Assembly: GCA_027619675.1 (NCBI GenBank)
Contig: JAQCHG010000069.1
Coordinates: 1-7,501, forward strand
Length of the DNA: 7,501 nt
From: Cyanobacteriota bacterium
Lineage (GTDB): Bacteria > Cyanobacteriota > Cyanobacteriia > Phormidesmidales > Phormidesmidaceae
Direction: 5' to 3'
Under the pieces are notes generated by a model. The model was not told where the DNA came from. It saw nothing but the letters and a program-made list of their open reading frames with translations, and ran no database searches. The stretch's first letter is position 1. The number at the start of each line of letters is the position of its first letter. Position numbers and translations under genes: made by a program. Below, piece after piece: positions 1 through 6,431 of this stretch.

Positions 1-1179
1 TTTGTGGAACAGACAGAACAATTAGGCACGGGTCACGCGGTGCAGCAGGTAATCCCCCACCTGGAAGACTTTGATGGCGACCTGCTGGTGCTGAATGGGG
101 ACGTGCCCCTGCTGCGACCCAGTACCCTGCAACACCTGTGGGAGGTGCATCGCCACAACGGCAATGGGGCCACCCTACTCACGGCCCAATTTGCTGACCC
201 CACGGGCTACGGTCGTGTCTTTTGCAACGATGACAACGTGGTGACGGAAATCATCGAGCATCGCGACTGCACCGAAGCCCAGCGGCAAAACCGCCGCATC
301 AATGCTGGGGTGTACTGTTTCAACTGGCCCGCCCTGGCCCAGGTGCTGCCCCACCTCCGGGCAGACAACGACCAAAAGGAGTATTACCTGACGGATGTGG
401 TCAAGGATCTGGCCCCGGTGATGGCGGTGGATGTGGCTGATCCCCACGAGATCCAGGGCATTAACAACCGTCAGCAGTTGGCCACCGCCTACACCATGCT
501 GCAAGACCGCATCAAGGCCGATTGGATGGCTGCCGGGGTCACCCTCATCGACCCCGACAGCATCACCATTGACACCCCAGTACAACTGGCCCCAGACACC
601 ATCATCGAGCCCCAAACCCACCTGCGGGGCCACACCCACATCGGCAGCGGTTGCCGCATCGGCCCCGGCACGCTGGTGGAAAACAGCACTCTGGGGGACA
701 ACGTGGCGGTGCTGTACTCCGTCATTAGCGACAGTACGGTGCAGGACAATAGCCGCATCGGTCCCTATGCGCACTTGCGGGGGCAGGCGGTGGTGGGCCA
801 GGGCTGCCGGGTGGGCAACTTTGTGGAAATCAAAAAGTCTACGTTGGGCGATCGCGTCAATGCAGCCCACTTGGCCTACCTGGGGGATGCCACCCTGGGC
901 GATCGCGTCAACATTGGCGCAGGTACCATCACCGCCAATTACGACGGCTACCAAAAGCATCCAACGGTGATTGGCGATCGCACCAAAACGGGGGCTAACA
1001 GTGTTTTAGTCGCCCCGATTACGGTGGGGCAGGATGTCACCGTGGGGGCGGGGTCCGTCATCACCAAAGATGTGGCGGATGATTGTCTGGTGGTGGCGCG
1101 GGCAAAGCAAATTAGCCTCTCCGGCTGGCGATCGCCCAGCGCCCCCGCTGACGACGCCCCCACCGCTCCAGAAACGTAA
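1..1179 (+). CDS. glmU: Bifunctional UDP-GlcNAc pyrophosphorylase / GlcN-1-P acetyltransferase GlmU, 5'-truncated by window edge
   Basis: This cytoplasmic enzyme makes UDP-N-acetylglucosamine for peptidoglycan and lipopolysaccharide. Its C-terminal domain acetylates glucosamine-1-phosphate and its N-terminal domain then transfers UMP from UTP. The reading frame is open from base 1 and 392 residues are visible. About 65-75 N-terminal residues, including the usual nucleotide-binding glycine-rich loop, lie outside the window, so the first GTG at base 4 is not the start. Visible uridylyltransferase motifs are [26 protein letters not shown] and GINNRQQL. From about base 560 a left-handed beta-helix of hexapeptide repeats follows, with [20 protein letters not shown] (the His matches the E. 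coli catalytic base) and [13 protein letters not shown]. The acyltransferase site therefore looks intact. The protein ends in a short Pro/Ala-rich tail. Several HIP1 octamers lie inside the gene. It converges with the DUF1993 gene across 54 bp. Identification is firm. Confidence 0.97.
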   Translation, partial: FVEQTEQLGTGHAVQQVIPHLEDFDGDLLVLNGDVPLLRPSTLQHLWEVHRHNGNGATLLTAQFADPTGYGRVFCNDDNVVTEIIEHRDCTEAQRQNRRINAGVYCFNWPALAQVLPHLRADNDQKEYYLTDVVKDLAPVMAVDVADPHEIQGINNRQQLATAYTMLQDRIKADWMAAGVTLIDPDSITIDTPVQLAPDTIIEPQTHLRGHTHIGSGCRIGPGTLVENSTLGDNVAVLYSVISDSTVQDNSRIGPYAHLRGQAVVGQGCRVGNFVEIKKSTLGDRVNAAHLAYLGDATLGDRVNIGAGTITANYDGYQKHPTVIGDRTKTGANSVLVAPITVGQDVTVGAGSVITKDVADDCLVVARAKQISLSGWRSPSAPADDAPTAPET

Positions 1180-1233
1180 GTATTGCGGGTCGAAAATCGG
1201 CTATCTGCGTGATTGGATGAGCCCATTTGACCG

Positions 1234-1746
1234 TCACCTCGTTCTGACGAACGGACCCATGTGCATCATGTAATCTCGTTTGCCGATGGGTACGCCAGCC
1301 ATACGAAGAATGTCGTAGGCCGTCACCAGATGAAAGTAAAAGTTGGGAATTAAAAATTCATTCACGTAGTCATGGCCCGAGAGTTCAAGATAAAGGTTCT
1401 GACCCAACTCAATCTGCGTATGCTCAGCCAATTTTTCGTCGTCAAGACTCAGGCTGACGAGTAACTCACGGGTGTTTTTGATATGTTCGGATGCCTGGGC
1501 GATGGAAGTGACCTGGGGGTCTAAATTATCCGCAGGTTTGCCCTCGCACCAGAGCACAAAGTTGCGGGGTTGATTGCAGGTAAACACAATCTGGGTGCCA
1601 AAGGGAAACATATCAGCCGCTAGGCGTTGCTGAAGAAAGGATTCATCATTCTGAAAATGAGCCTGGGCCAGCGTTAAGAGATGCTCAAGCGTCGCCAATC
1701 GACTTTGGAAGAGGCTTTTGATCGCATCGATATGTTGACTGTTCAT
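1234..1746 (-). CDS. DUF1993 family protein (DinB-like fold)
   Basis: This is a complete 170-residue protein with ATG start and TGA stop. It matches the DUF1993 pattern: an N-terminal helix, then QxRLAADMFPFGTQI (about residues 40-54), a central region ending in LSGHDYVNEFLIPNFYFH, and the terminal block TAYDILRMAGVPIGKRDYM. The family has no settled biochemical role and is predicted to form a DinB-like four-helix bundle. The conserved histidines could bind a metal, but this has not been shown here. No signal peptide or membrane segment is seen. The Shine-Dalgarno signal is weak. The gene lies 75 bp downstream of the J-domain/pentapeptide gene on the same strand, so co-transcription is possible. 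The tail MHMGPFVRTR extends a little past the usual GKRD end. Family assignment is confident; the function is unknown. Confidence 0.85.
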   Translation of the reverse strand: MNSQHIDAIKSLFQSRLATLEHLLTLAQAHFQNDESFLQQRLAADMFPFGTQIVFTCNQPRNFVLWCEGKPADNLDPQVTSIAQASEHIKNTRELLVSLSLDDEKLAEHTQIELGQNLYLELSGHDYVNEFLIPNFYFHLVTAYDILRMAGVPIGKRDYMMHMGPFVRTR

Positions 1747-1821
1747 GACTTTCTTGATGGGGGAAGAATCCTTCAGCCGATGGGTCAGGGCAAAACAACC
1801 GCATTCAAAGGGGGAGGAGGG

Positions 1822-3090
1822 CTAGGGATGGATGGAGCCATCGGGGAGAATCGCTCCCCGGAGAATGGTGCCTGTGAGCTTCACCATCACCTTGTCGCCC
1901 ACCGTCACCTGTGCGCCGCTGAGGTCTGCACCGCTGAGGTCTGCACCGCTGAGGTCTGCCCCAATCAGATTGGCTTCCCGCAAGTTGGCGTGGCTGAGGT
2001 TGGCCTGGAGTAAATTGGCCCGAAACATATTGGCCTTGGAAAGGTTGGCCCGATTTAAATTCACCTTATGCAGGAAGGCGTCCTTCAAATTGGCCCCAGT
2101 CAGGTCGGCACTGCTGAGGTTGCGACCTGAAAAGTCTTTTTCCTGCAAATTTGCGCCCCGCAGATCAGATCCGCTGAGGTCCGGGTCAACCTGGCGCGAT
2201 CGGCCATTGCCATTAGCGCTGGCACTGCCACTGGTGGAAGAACTGGCGGCCCCATTGGCAGCACTGCTGTAGTAGGCCTGGCTGCTGTAGCTGCCATAGC
2301 TGCCGTAGCTGCCATAGGCACGGCTTTGGCTGGTGTTGCCCGTGCCGCTGCTGGGGGCTTGGGTGGTTTTGTCAGTGCTGTTGCTTTGGGTGCTGCTACC
2401 CGCTGTGGGGCCTTGGCTGCTGCTGGTTTGGTGGGTATTCCACGTATCGCGGTAGTAGCTGGCATCTTCATTGGGACGATAGGTGCGCCCGTAGCTGGCG
2501 GCTTCTCGCCGTTTTTGGCGCTCGGTGCGGCTGTAGCCATAGGAACTGTAGCCATAGCCGTTACTAGCGGTGCCGTTGTTGGCGGTGCCTGAACTGCCGT
2601 TGCCGTTGCCGTTGCTGCCGCTGGTCCCGTTGCTGCCGCTGGCTCCGGTACTGGCGTTGGAGGCGGTGCCATAGGGGCTACTGGCCTCCGCTGCCCCATG
2701 GGGGGCCTGACTGGCCTGCTGCGATCGCCCGTAGGGACGCGACTGATAGGTGCCGTAGCGGTTGTAGGTCCCCTGTCCACTGCTTTGCCCATAGGCAGAG
2801 CGGGGACGGTAGCCGCTATACCCCCGGCCATAGCCCGTGCGGCTGCCGTAAGGGGTGGAGCTGGCTTCCGAGACGGTGGACCCGACCCGCGCATGGGTGC
2901 GGAGATAATCGCGGGCATGGTTAAGCTGCTTGAGCTTTTCCTGGGCCTTTTCCACCAGCCGTAGGTTGTCCTTGGGCAGGCGATCGGGGTGCCAAATAAA
3001 CACCAAGTCCTTATAGGCCTGGTTGACCTCTTCCATGGAGGCACCAGGCTCTAAATCCAGCACTCTGTAAGCATTTTCGAGCTCTCGCAT
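1822..3090 (-). CDS. J-domain protein with Ser/Gly/Tyr-rich linker and C-terminal pentapeptide repeats
   Basis: This is a complete 422-residue protein in three parts. Residues 6-66 form a J-domain with the diagnostic HPD tripeptide at 34-36, which stimulates the ATPase of an Hsp70 (DnaK) partner. Residues about 70-300 are low-complexity, rich in Ser, Gly, Tyr, Asn, Ala and Thr, with GSYGSYGSY at 260-268; a charged patch, RTERQKRREAA, sits near 188-198. Residues about 304-395 are pentapeptide repeats of the A(D/N)LxX type, predicted to fold as a right-handed quadrilateral beta-helix. The tail ends in LRGAILPDGSIHP, a motif often seen after pentapeptide repeats in cyanobacteria. The zinc-finger and substrate-binding domains of true DnaJ are absent, so it is a specialised co-chaperone-like protein. 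The ATG at 3090 has GGAAGG four bases upstream and places the J-domain at the extreme N-terminus. Its client and partner are unknown. Confidence 0.9.
   Translation of the reverse strand: MRELENAYRVLDLEPGASMEEVNQAYKDLVFIWHPDRLPKDNLRLVEKAQEKLKQLNHARDYLRTHARVGSTVSEASSTPYGSRTGYGRGYSGYRPRSAYGQSSGQGTYNRYGTYQSRPYGRSQQASQAPHGAAEASSPYGTASNASTGASGSNGTSGSNGNGNGSSGTANNGTASNGYGYSSYGYSRTERQKRREAASYGRTYRPNEDASYYRDTWNTHQTSSSQGPTAGSSTQSNSTDKTTQAPSSGTGNTSQSRAYGSYGSYGSYSSQAYYSSAANGAASSSTSGSASANGNGRSRQVDPDLSGSDLRGANLQEKDFSGRNLSSADLTGANLKDAFLHKVNLNRANLSKANMFRANLLQANLSHANLREANLIGADLSGADLSGADLSGAQVTVGDKVMVKLTGTILRGAILPDGSIHP
1916..1960 (-). repeat. 15-bp tandem repeat, three copies, within pentapeptide coding region
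   Basis: The 15-bp unit CCGCTGAGGTCTGCA (+ strand) occurs at 1916-1930 and 1931-1945, and with one mismatch at 1946-1960. On the coding strand it gives three consecutive near-identical pentapeptides (ADLSG, protein residues about 378-392). Near-identity at the DNA level points to recent tandem duplication or slippage. Confidence 0.85.
2281..2316 (-). repeat. 9-bp tandem repeat encoding Tyr-Gly-Ser units
   Basis: Four adjacent 9-bp units, GCTGCTGTA, GCTGCCATA, GCTGCCGTA and GCTGCCATA (+ strand), encode the YGSYGSYGSY stretch of the linker, near residues 259-270. The units differ only at wobble-type positions. This is a minisatellite-like tract inside the gene that could vary in length. Confidence 0.8.
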
Positions 3091-3480
3091 GAAGCCTTCC
3101 GTCTTCGTTGCTATGGCCCAGTCCCAGCCACCGCCGCTGACCCAGCTTGATTACATTCTAGGGGGCTGGGGTTCGTCGATCGCTAGGGCGCTGGCTCCAG
3201 GCTAGTGCAAGGGGCTGGGGGCTGGGGGTTTCTGCCCATTGCTTTAAGCTTTGACGGTACGGTTCTACATAGTTACCAACCCCAGCCACCGGCCTGCCGT
3301 TGCCCCGTGGGGTCCGTTGACAGGCAAACCCTTGTCCCCCAAGCCCTTCAGCCCCAGAGGTAGGGTGGACGATCTCGGTGAGGGATCTATTAAGAGGATT
3401 TACACGTTTAGACCGGGCTCCAGTGGGGCACCGTTCACCACCGTCCTAAGATGGGGGGTGGCGCAGTTGGAGACGGCGGT
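3091..3480. other. Divergent intergenic region (390 bp) with G-rich runs
   Basis: This is non-coding DNA between the divergent J-domain gene and the CSP41-like gene, so it should hold both promoters. On the - strand TAGAAT (3155-3160) is a possible -10 without a good -35. On the + strand TTGACG (3251-3256) with TACCAA (3274-3279) at 17-bp spacing, or TATTAA (3388-3393), are weak candidates. A G-rich tract lies at 3211-3228 (three runs of four or five G separated by CT), with a related run at 3161-3171. I see no convincing gene here. Confidence 0.5.
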
Positions 3481-4410
3481 ATGCGAATTTTGGTGATGGG
3501 TGGCACACGGTTTATTGGGGTGGCGTTGACCCGCCGCCTGGTGGACCAAGGCCATGAGGTGGTGCTGTTTAACCGGGGCAACAAGCCCGCCCCCGTGGCC
3601 AATGTCAGCCAAATTCACGGCGATCGCAAAGATGTGGCGGCCCTGAAGGAGAAGCTGGCGGGGGAAGCCTTTGATGTGGTGTTTGACAACAACGGGCGGG
3701 AACTCAGCGACACCCAACCCCTGGTGGAACTGTTGGGCGATCGCCTCCAGCACTTTGTCTATGTCAGTTCCGCTGGGGTGTACCAAAAGTCTGACCAAAT
3801 GCCCCATGTGGAAGGGGATGCGGTGGATCCCAACAGCCGCCACAAGGGCAAATTTGCCACGGAAGCCTATCTAGCGGAACAGGGAATTCCCTTCACCTCC
3901 GTGCGCCCTGTCTACATCTATGGCCCCCAAAACTACAACGATCTCGAAGCCTGGTTCTTCGATCGCCTGGTGCGCGATCGCCCCATCCCCATCCCCGGCA
4001 ACGGCATGGCCCTAACCCAACTGGGCCATGTGGAAGATCTAGCGGCGGCCATGGTGGCCATTGTGGGCAACCCCACCGCCATTGGTCAGATCTACAACAT
4101 CTCCGGCGATCGCGCCGTTAGCTTTGATGGCCTAGCGCGGGCCTGTGCTGCCGCCGCTGGCAAAGATCCGGCCACGGTCAACATTGTCCACTACGATCCC
4201 AAGCAGTTTGACTTTGGTAAGCGCAAAGCGTTTCCCATGCGGGTACAGCACTTTTTTACCGACATCCACCGGGCCAAAACCGATCTCCACTGGCAGCCCC
4301 AGTTTGATCTGGTCAGCGGTTTGCAAGACTCTTTTCAGAATGACTATCTGGCTTCGGGGCGGCAAAACCAGGTGATCGACTTTGAGCTAGACGATCAAAT
4401 CCTGGCCTAG
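3481..4410 (+). CDS. CSP41-type NAD-dependent epimerase/dehydratase-like protein (atypical extended SDR)
   Basis: This complete 309-residue protein closely resembles cyanobacterial and plastid CSP41 proteins. In chloroplasts these bind RNA and stabilise transcripts and ribosome-associated messages; the bacterial role is less clear. The Rossmann fold starts at once: MRILVMGGTRFIG (1-13), with Arg10 replacing the middle glycine of GxxGxxG, and an acceptor motif VVLFNRGNK. Further family blocks are VFDNNGRELSDTQ (67-79), FVYVSSAGVY (92-101), DPNSRHKGK (116-124), RPVYIYGPQNYN (142-153) and QIYNISGDR (203-211). No YxxxK catalytic pair is present: the lysines at 122 and 124 have no tyrosine four residues before. 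An ATG at 3451 is also in frame, but 3481 is preferred. It has GGAG eight bases upstream and places the first beta-strand at the N-terminus. The gene converges with the DUF92 gene. Classical epimerase activity is doubtful. Confidence 0.9.
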   Translation: MRILVMGGTRFIGVALTRRLVDQGHEVVLFNRGNKPAPVANVSQIHGDRKDVAALKEKLAGEAFDVVFDNNGRELSDTQPLVELLGDRLQHFVYVSSAGVYQKSDQMPHVEGDAVDPNSRHKGKFATEAYLAEQGIPFTSVRPVYIYGPQNYNDLEAWFFDRLVRDRPIPIPGNGMALTQLGHVEDLAAAMVAIVGNPTAIGQIYNISGDRAVSFDGLARACAAAAGKDPATVNIVHYDPKQFDFGKRKAFPMRVQHFFTDIHRAKTDLHWQPQFDLVSGLQDSFQNDYLASGRQNQVIDFELDDQILA

Positions 4411-4422
4411 CAAAACCCTGAC

Positions 4423-4660
4423 CTAGTGGGTCATTCGTCATGCTCATTGCCATTCCTGACAAGGGTAAACTGCCCTGCTCGTGGGTTTCGCTCTGCTCTA
4501 CCCACGCTACGCCCAATCCTTTCACAATGGCCCCCGTAGCGTGGGTTGAAGCATGAAACCCACGGTCTTTGTTGTCCTAACTGTCAGACTCAGGGAACTG
4601 CAAATCCAGGCGGGAGGATCGGTCCGGAAATGGCGAGGTTCGGACCCAGTGACCCACTAG
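4423..4660. mobile_element. Candidate non-autonomous element with 11-bp terminal inverted repeats
   Basis: CTAGTGGGTCA at 4423-4433 is the exact reverse complement of TGACCCACTAG at 4650-4660. The 238 bp between the outer ends contains the long palindromic repeat at 4480-4564 and a GGTCCG/CGGACC stem (4621-4626 with 4641-4646). No transposase is encoded. If the true ends are GTGGGTCA/TGACCCAC, the flanking TA on both sides would look like a TA target duplication of the IS630/Tc1 kind. This is a structural guess from one copy. Alternatively it is a complex bidirectional terminator between convergent genes. Confidence 0.4.
4480..4564. repeat. Long interrupted palindrome (REP-like cyanobacterial intergenic repeat)
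   Basis: Two arms, 4480-4511 and 4535-4564, are imperfect reverse complements. The inner 12 bp, ACCCACGCTACG (4500-4511) with CGTAGCGTGGGT (4535-4546), and the outer 10 bp, CGTGGGTTTC with GAAACCCACG, match perfectly. Each arm also contains GTGGGT/ACCCAC self-complementarity. Translated, one frame yields a WVEQSET-like peptide typical of spurious frames across dispersed bacterial palindromes. It could form a strong hairpin and act as a terminator for both flanking genes. Confidence 0.7.
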
Positions 4661-4753
4661 CACTGGGCGGTGTACATTTGCCAACCCTTGCCTTGGGCGG
4701 CAGCACGGGGGAGTAAAGACTTTCGCCAATGCTGACGAAGTGTACTGGGTACT

Positions 4754-4794
4754 CCCGCTAGCGTCTTTGGGGATCTCGCCGTTGCCCTAGCGGG
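4754..4794 (-). terminator. Possible stem-loop after the DUF92 gene
   Basis: CCCGCTAG (4754-4761) and CTAGCGGG (4787-4794) form a perfect 8-bp stem with a 25-nt loop, two bases past the DUF92 stop on the - strand. There is no T-tract, so it is at best a non-canonical terminator or a 3'-end stability hairpin. Confidence 0.3.
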
Positions 4795-4796
4795 CT

Positions 4797-5570
4797 TTAG
4801 AGCAGCCAACGGGCGATCGCCGCTGCCGCGATCGCCCCAATGGCGGTGTTGAGAATATTCACCATTTCGTTGGTGAGCCAGCCCCAGCGAGCTTGGAGGG
4901 TTGCGCCAATGACGCTCTCGGCATTGGTGGCCACAAAGGCGGCGATCAGACAAACCCCAATGCCCAGGGGGGCAATCAACCCAATGGCCCAGGCCACCCC
5001 AGCCATCACGGCGGACCCCACCACCCCAGCCAAGGTACCCTCCAGGCTGACGGCCCCCTCGGTGCCGGGGGGAACGGGTTGCAGGGTGGTGATCAAGAAG
5101 GTGCGCTTGCCATAGACCTTGCCCACTTCGCTGGCGGTGGTGTCAGACAGTTTGGTGCTGAAGCTGGCGACGTAGGCCAGGGTCAACAGGGGGATGGCGG
5201 TGGCGGCGCGATCGGGGGCGGTGACGCTCAACACCCCCACCCCCAGGGCACAAATCGCCCCCACCAGGGCAGATCCCCATACGTTTTCGGGGCCTCGGGC
5301 TCCGGCCCGTTTCTCGGCAATGCCCGCCGCTTCCTTTTGGGCCATGCCGATGCGGGTGACGCTGGAACCCACCAAGAAGTAAACCATGACGACGCTATAG
5401 CCCCGCCAGCCCAAGCAGCCCCACACCAAGACCCCTAAAATCCAGGCGTGGAGATAGCCCGCTGGGGTCAGTAGCTTCTTGGGGGCCAACCAAGCCACCC
5501 CCAGCAGCAGGGTGTTGAGCAGGGCGGCGACGAGCCAAGGGGCCAAAGCCGGGGGCAGGATGTCTAGCAT
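4797..5570 (-). CDS. DUF92 family integral membrane protein, VTE6-like (probable phytyl-phosphate kinase)
   Basis: This complete 257-residue protein is strongly hydrophobic, with several predicted membrane helices (about residues 10-30, 38-70, 98-118, 122-140, 178-215 and 238-257). Family motifs are LTPAGYLHAWILG (34-46), ENVWGSALVGA (95-105), STKLSDTTASEVGKVYGK (138-155), GTEGAVSLEGTLAG (169-182) and TNAESVIGATLQ (215-226). These place it in DUF92 (TIGR00297). Plant and cyanobacterial VTE6 of this family phosphorylates phytyl-phosphate to phytyl-diphosphate for tocopherol and prenyl-lipid synthesis, recycling phytol released from chlorophyll. The substrate here is inferred from family only. 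The membrane is probably thylakoid or plasma membrane. The ATG at 5570 has no clear Shine-Dalgarno sequence, and a HIP1 octamer begins three bases upstream. It stands alone: the convergent CSP41-like gene is on one side and 341 bp separate it from the cassette upstream. Confidence 0.87.
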   Translation of the reverse strand: MLDILPPALAPWLVAALLNTLLLGVAWLAPKKLLTPAGYLHAWILGVLVWGCLGWRGYSVVMVYFLVGSSVTRIGMAQKEAAGIAEKRAGARGPENVWGSALVGAICALGVGVLSVTAPDRAATAIPLLTLAYVASFSTKLSDTTASEVGKVYGKRTFLITTLQPVPPGTEGAVSLEGTLAGVVGSAVMAGVAWAIGLIAPLGIGVCLIAAFVATNAESVIGATLQARWGWLTNEMVNILNTAIGAIAAAAIARWLL

Positions 5571-5597
5571 GGGCGATCGCGCTAACGCTACCTGTTA

Positions 5598-5625
5598 GTT
5601 GTAGACCGTAGCCGCTCGGTTGCAA
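5598..5625 (-). promoter_or_regulatory. Weak sigma70-like promoter candidate for the DUF92 gene
   Basis: On the - strand, TTGCAA (5620-5625) and TACAAC (5598-5603) are separated by 16 bp. Each matches four of six consensus bases. It would start transcription about 20-25 bp upstream of the ATG at 5570. This is a consensus match by eye only. Confidence 0.22.
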
Positions 5626-5690
5626 ACGCCTGGGGACAGATTTCACCCCTGCGATCGCGCAATCCACCTGCTCCCCTAGAAGCATGGCCC

Positions 5691-5715
5691 AATTTACTCT
5701 AGTCCAGAGTAATTT
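5691..5715. other. AT-rich hairpin between the cassette and the DUF92 gene
   Basis: TTACTCT (5694-5700) pairs perfectly with AGAGTAA (5706-5712) around a 5-nt loop, and the stem extends two more A/T pairs past one mismatch. It could be a weak bidirectional terminator or an operator. The low GC and lack of a clear T-tract leave its role open. Confidence 0.35.
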
Positions 5716-5716
5716 T

Positions 5717-5854
5717 AGAGCTGATTTATTAAGTTGCTGAAACTCCCGCAGGGCAAGGCTTTCAGGAAAGCAGCTCAATATAGCCTCTGGAGCCTGAAAC
5801 CCTTAATATGCAAGGAATACAGACGACTTAAGATTTACTTTATAAATCAGCTCT
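5717..5854. mobile_element. Candidate MITE-like segment with 13-bp terminal inverted repeats
   Basis: AGAGCTGATTTAT at 5717-5729 is the exact reverse complement of ATAAATCAGCTCT at 5842-5854, bounding 138 bp. Inside is a second inverted pair, TTTCAGG (5760-5766) with CCTGAAA (5793-5799). It encodes no transposase, is AT-rich compared with the left of the window, and lies beside a toxin-like cassette. No target duplication is obvious. It could be a MITE, an insertion-sequence relic or a structured 3' UTR of the upstream gene. Confidence 0.4.
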
Positions 5855-5911
5855 TAGAACGCATTCTCCCAAGGTTTTTGCTACATTCCACTGGTAAACC
5901 ATGCGTCGTGA

Positions 5912-6415
5912 TTAAAAACTGCTTGGCTCAGCATGCTTTAAGGGCAGAGTACTTTCCCACTCTAATAAACCTGGTGCCTTAGCTTTTACATTATCCAGAA
6001 AGCTCTTGATGAACTGCATCACAGCCGTTCTGAATTCGTCAAAAGGAACGCTGAGAGGGGTGGATTTTCCTCGATCACAGGTGATCTCGATAATTTCCTG
6101 GTTTCTAGTGAAGGTAAAAGTCGCGCGCTGCTCAAGAAGAATAAACTGTGCTGCTTCCCCTGATTTCAATGTTAATTCACCTTGGCTTAGTAGACTTCTT
6201 GCTAATGCGCAAGCAAAATCAAGAATGGCATATGTCAGCCCTTCTTCATTGCTTGGAAACAAATAAGAATCGCCTTCACTAAGTTGTAACGAACCGTACA
6301 GTAAATCATATAAAGGAGTTAATGAATTGTCGTAATCTGAGCCTGGTGAATGAGTAAGGACTGCTTGCTGCGCCGCTTCCCATTCACCAGTAGAGATTGA
6401 GAAAGAGATATTCAT
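5912..6415 (-). CDS. Small acidic protein of unknown family, candidate immunity protein
   Basis: This complete 167-residue protein has an ATG start and TAA stop. I recognise no family. It is soluble-looking, with no signal peptide or membrane helix, and acidic: about 22 Asp/Glu against 11 Lys/Arg. It appears to mix helices (for example EGLTYAILDFACALARSLLSQ, near residues 58-78) with strands (EQRATFTFTRNQEIIEITCD, near 95-114) and a late helix FRTAVMQFIKSFLDNVKAK. It starts 16 bp after the stop of the DUF4157 gene, with AGGA at 6423-6426 seven bases before the ATG, so the two are almost certainly translated from one transcript. Position, small size and acidity are those of immunity proteins that neutralise the toxin encoded just upstream. 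That role is inferred. The gene is AT-rich (6301-6360 is about 35% GC, against about 67% at 4021-4080), which suggests acquisition. Confidence 0.75.
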   Translation of the reverse strand: MNISFSISTGEWEAAQQAVLTHSPGSDYDNSLTPLYDLLYGSLQLSEGDSYLFPSNEEGLTYAILDFACALARSLLSQGELTLKSGEAAQFILLEQRATFTFTRNQEIIEITCDRGKSTPLSVPFDEFRTAVMQFIKSFLDNVKAKAPGLLEWESTLPLKHAEPSSF

Positions 6416-6422
6416 TGATTTT

Positions 6423-6426
6423 TCCT
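6423..6426 (-). promoter_or_regulatory. Ribosome binding site of the candidate immunity gene
   Basis: AGGA on the - strand lies between the DUF4157 stop (6432-6434) and the ATG at 6415, with 7-nt spacing. It supports this start and tight coupling of the two genes. Confidence 0.6.
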
Positions 6427-6431
6427 AGGCC

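Larger units (their letters stand above)
4411..4796. other. Convergent intergenic region (386 bp) dominated by inverted repeats
   Basis: This gap between the convergent CSP41-like and DUF92 genes contains the 238-bp segment described separately (4423-4660) and a further stem-loop next to the DUF92 stop. Short open frames exist, but none has a recognisable protein, good initiation signal or family motif. Confidence 0.6.
5571..5911. other. Intergenic region (341 bp), AT-rich in its right half
   Basis: This region lies between the small acidic gene and the DUF92 gene, both on the - strand. The left part (5571-5690) has two HIP1 octamers and probably carries the DUF92 promoter. The right part is AT-rich and contains a hairpin (5691-5715) and the 138-bp inverted-repeat segment. 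No convincing gene was found. Confidence 0.6.

Noticed and set aside
175..960. Long 261-codon open frame on the - strand opposite glmU
   Set aside because: It lies wholly antisense to a clear glmU, shows no family motifs, and has the His/Val/Gln-rich bias expected from reading GC-rich codons backwards.
2100..3044. Alternative 314-codon - strand frame and several + strand frames across the J-domain gene linker
   Set aside because: They are Ala/Pro- or Gly/Ala-rich shadows of the low-complexity linker. The frame with the J-domain and pentapeptide repeats explains the DNA.
3451..3480. In-frame upstream ATG giving a 10-residue longer CSP41-like protein
   Set aside because: There is no Shine-Dalgarno sequence before 3451. 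The start at 3481 has GGAG at good spacing and begins directly with the first Rossmann strand, as in homologues.
4313..4525. 70-codon - strand frame containing GVAWVEQSETHEQG
   Set aside because: Its peptide comes from the palindromic repeat and from antisense of the CSP41-like gene. WVE(R/Q)SET peptides are a known artefact of such repeats.
4657..4953. 98-codon - strand frame downstream of and overlapping the DUF92 gene
   Set aside because: It overlaps the DUF92 coding region in another frame and shows no recognisable family. A decayed fragment cannot be excluded but is not supported.
4893..5438. 181-codon Gly/His/Gln-rich + strand frame opposite the DUF92 gene
   Set aside because: It is antisense to a well-supported membrane protein and has a biased composition without motifs.
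5395..5778. 127-codon - strand frame running from the AT-rich intergenic DNA into the DUF92 gene
   Set aside because: Its second half is an out-of-frame reading of DUF92, and its first half has no recognised protein similarity.
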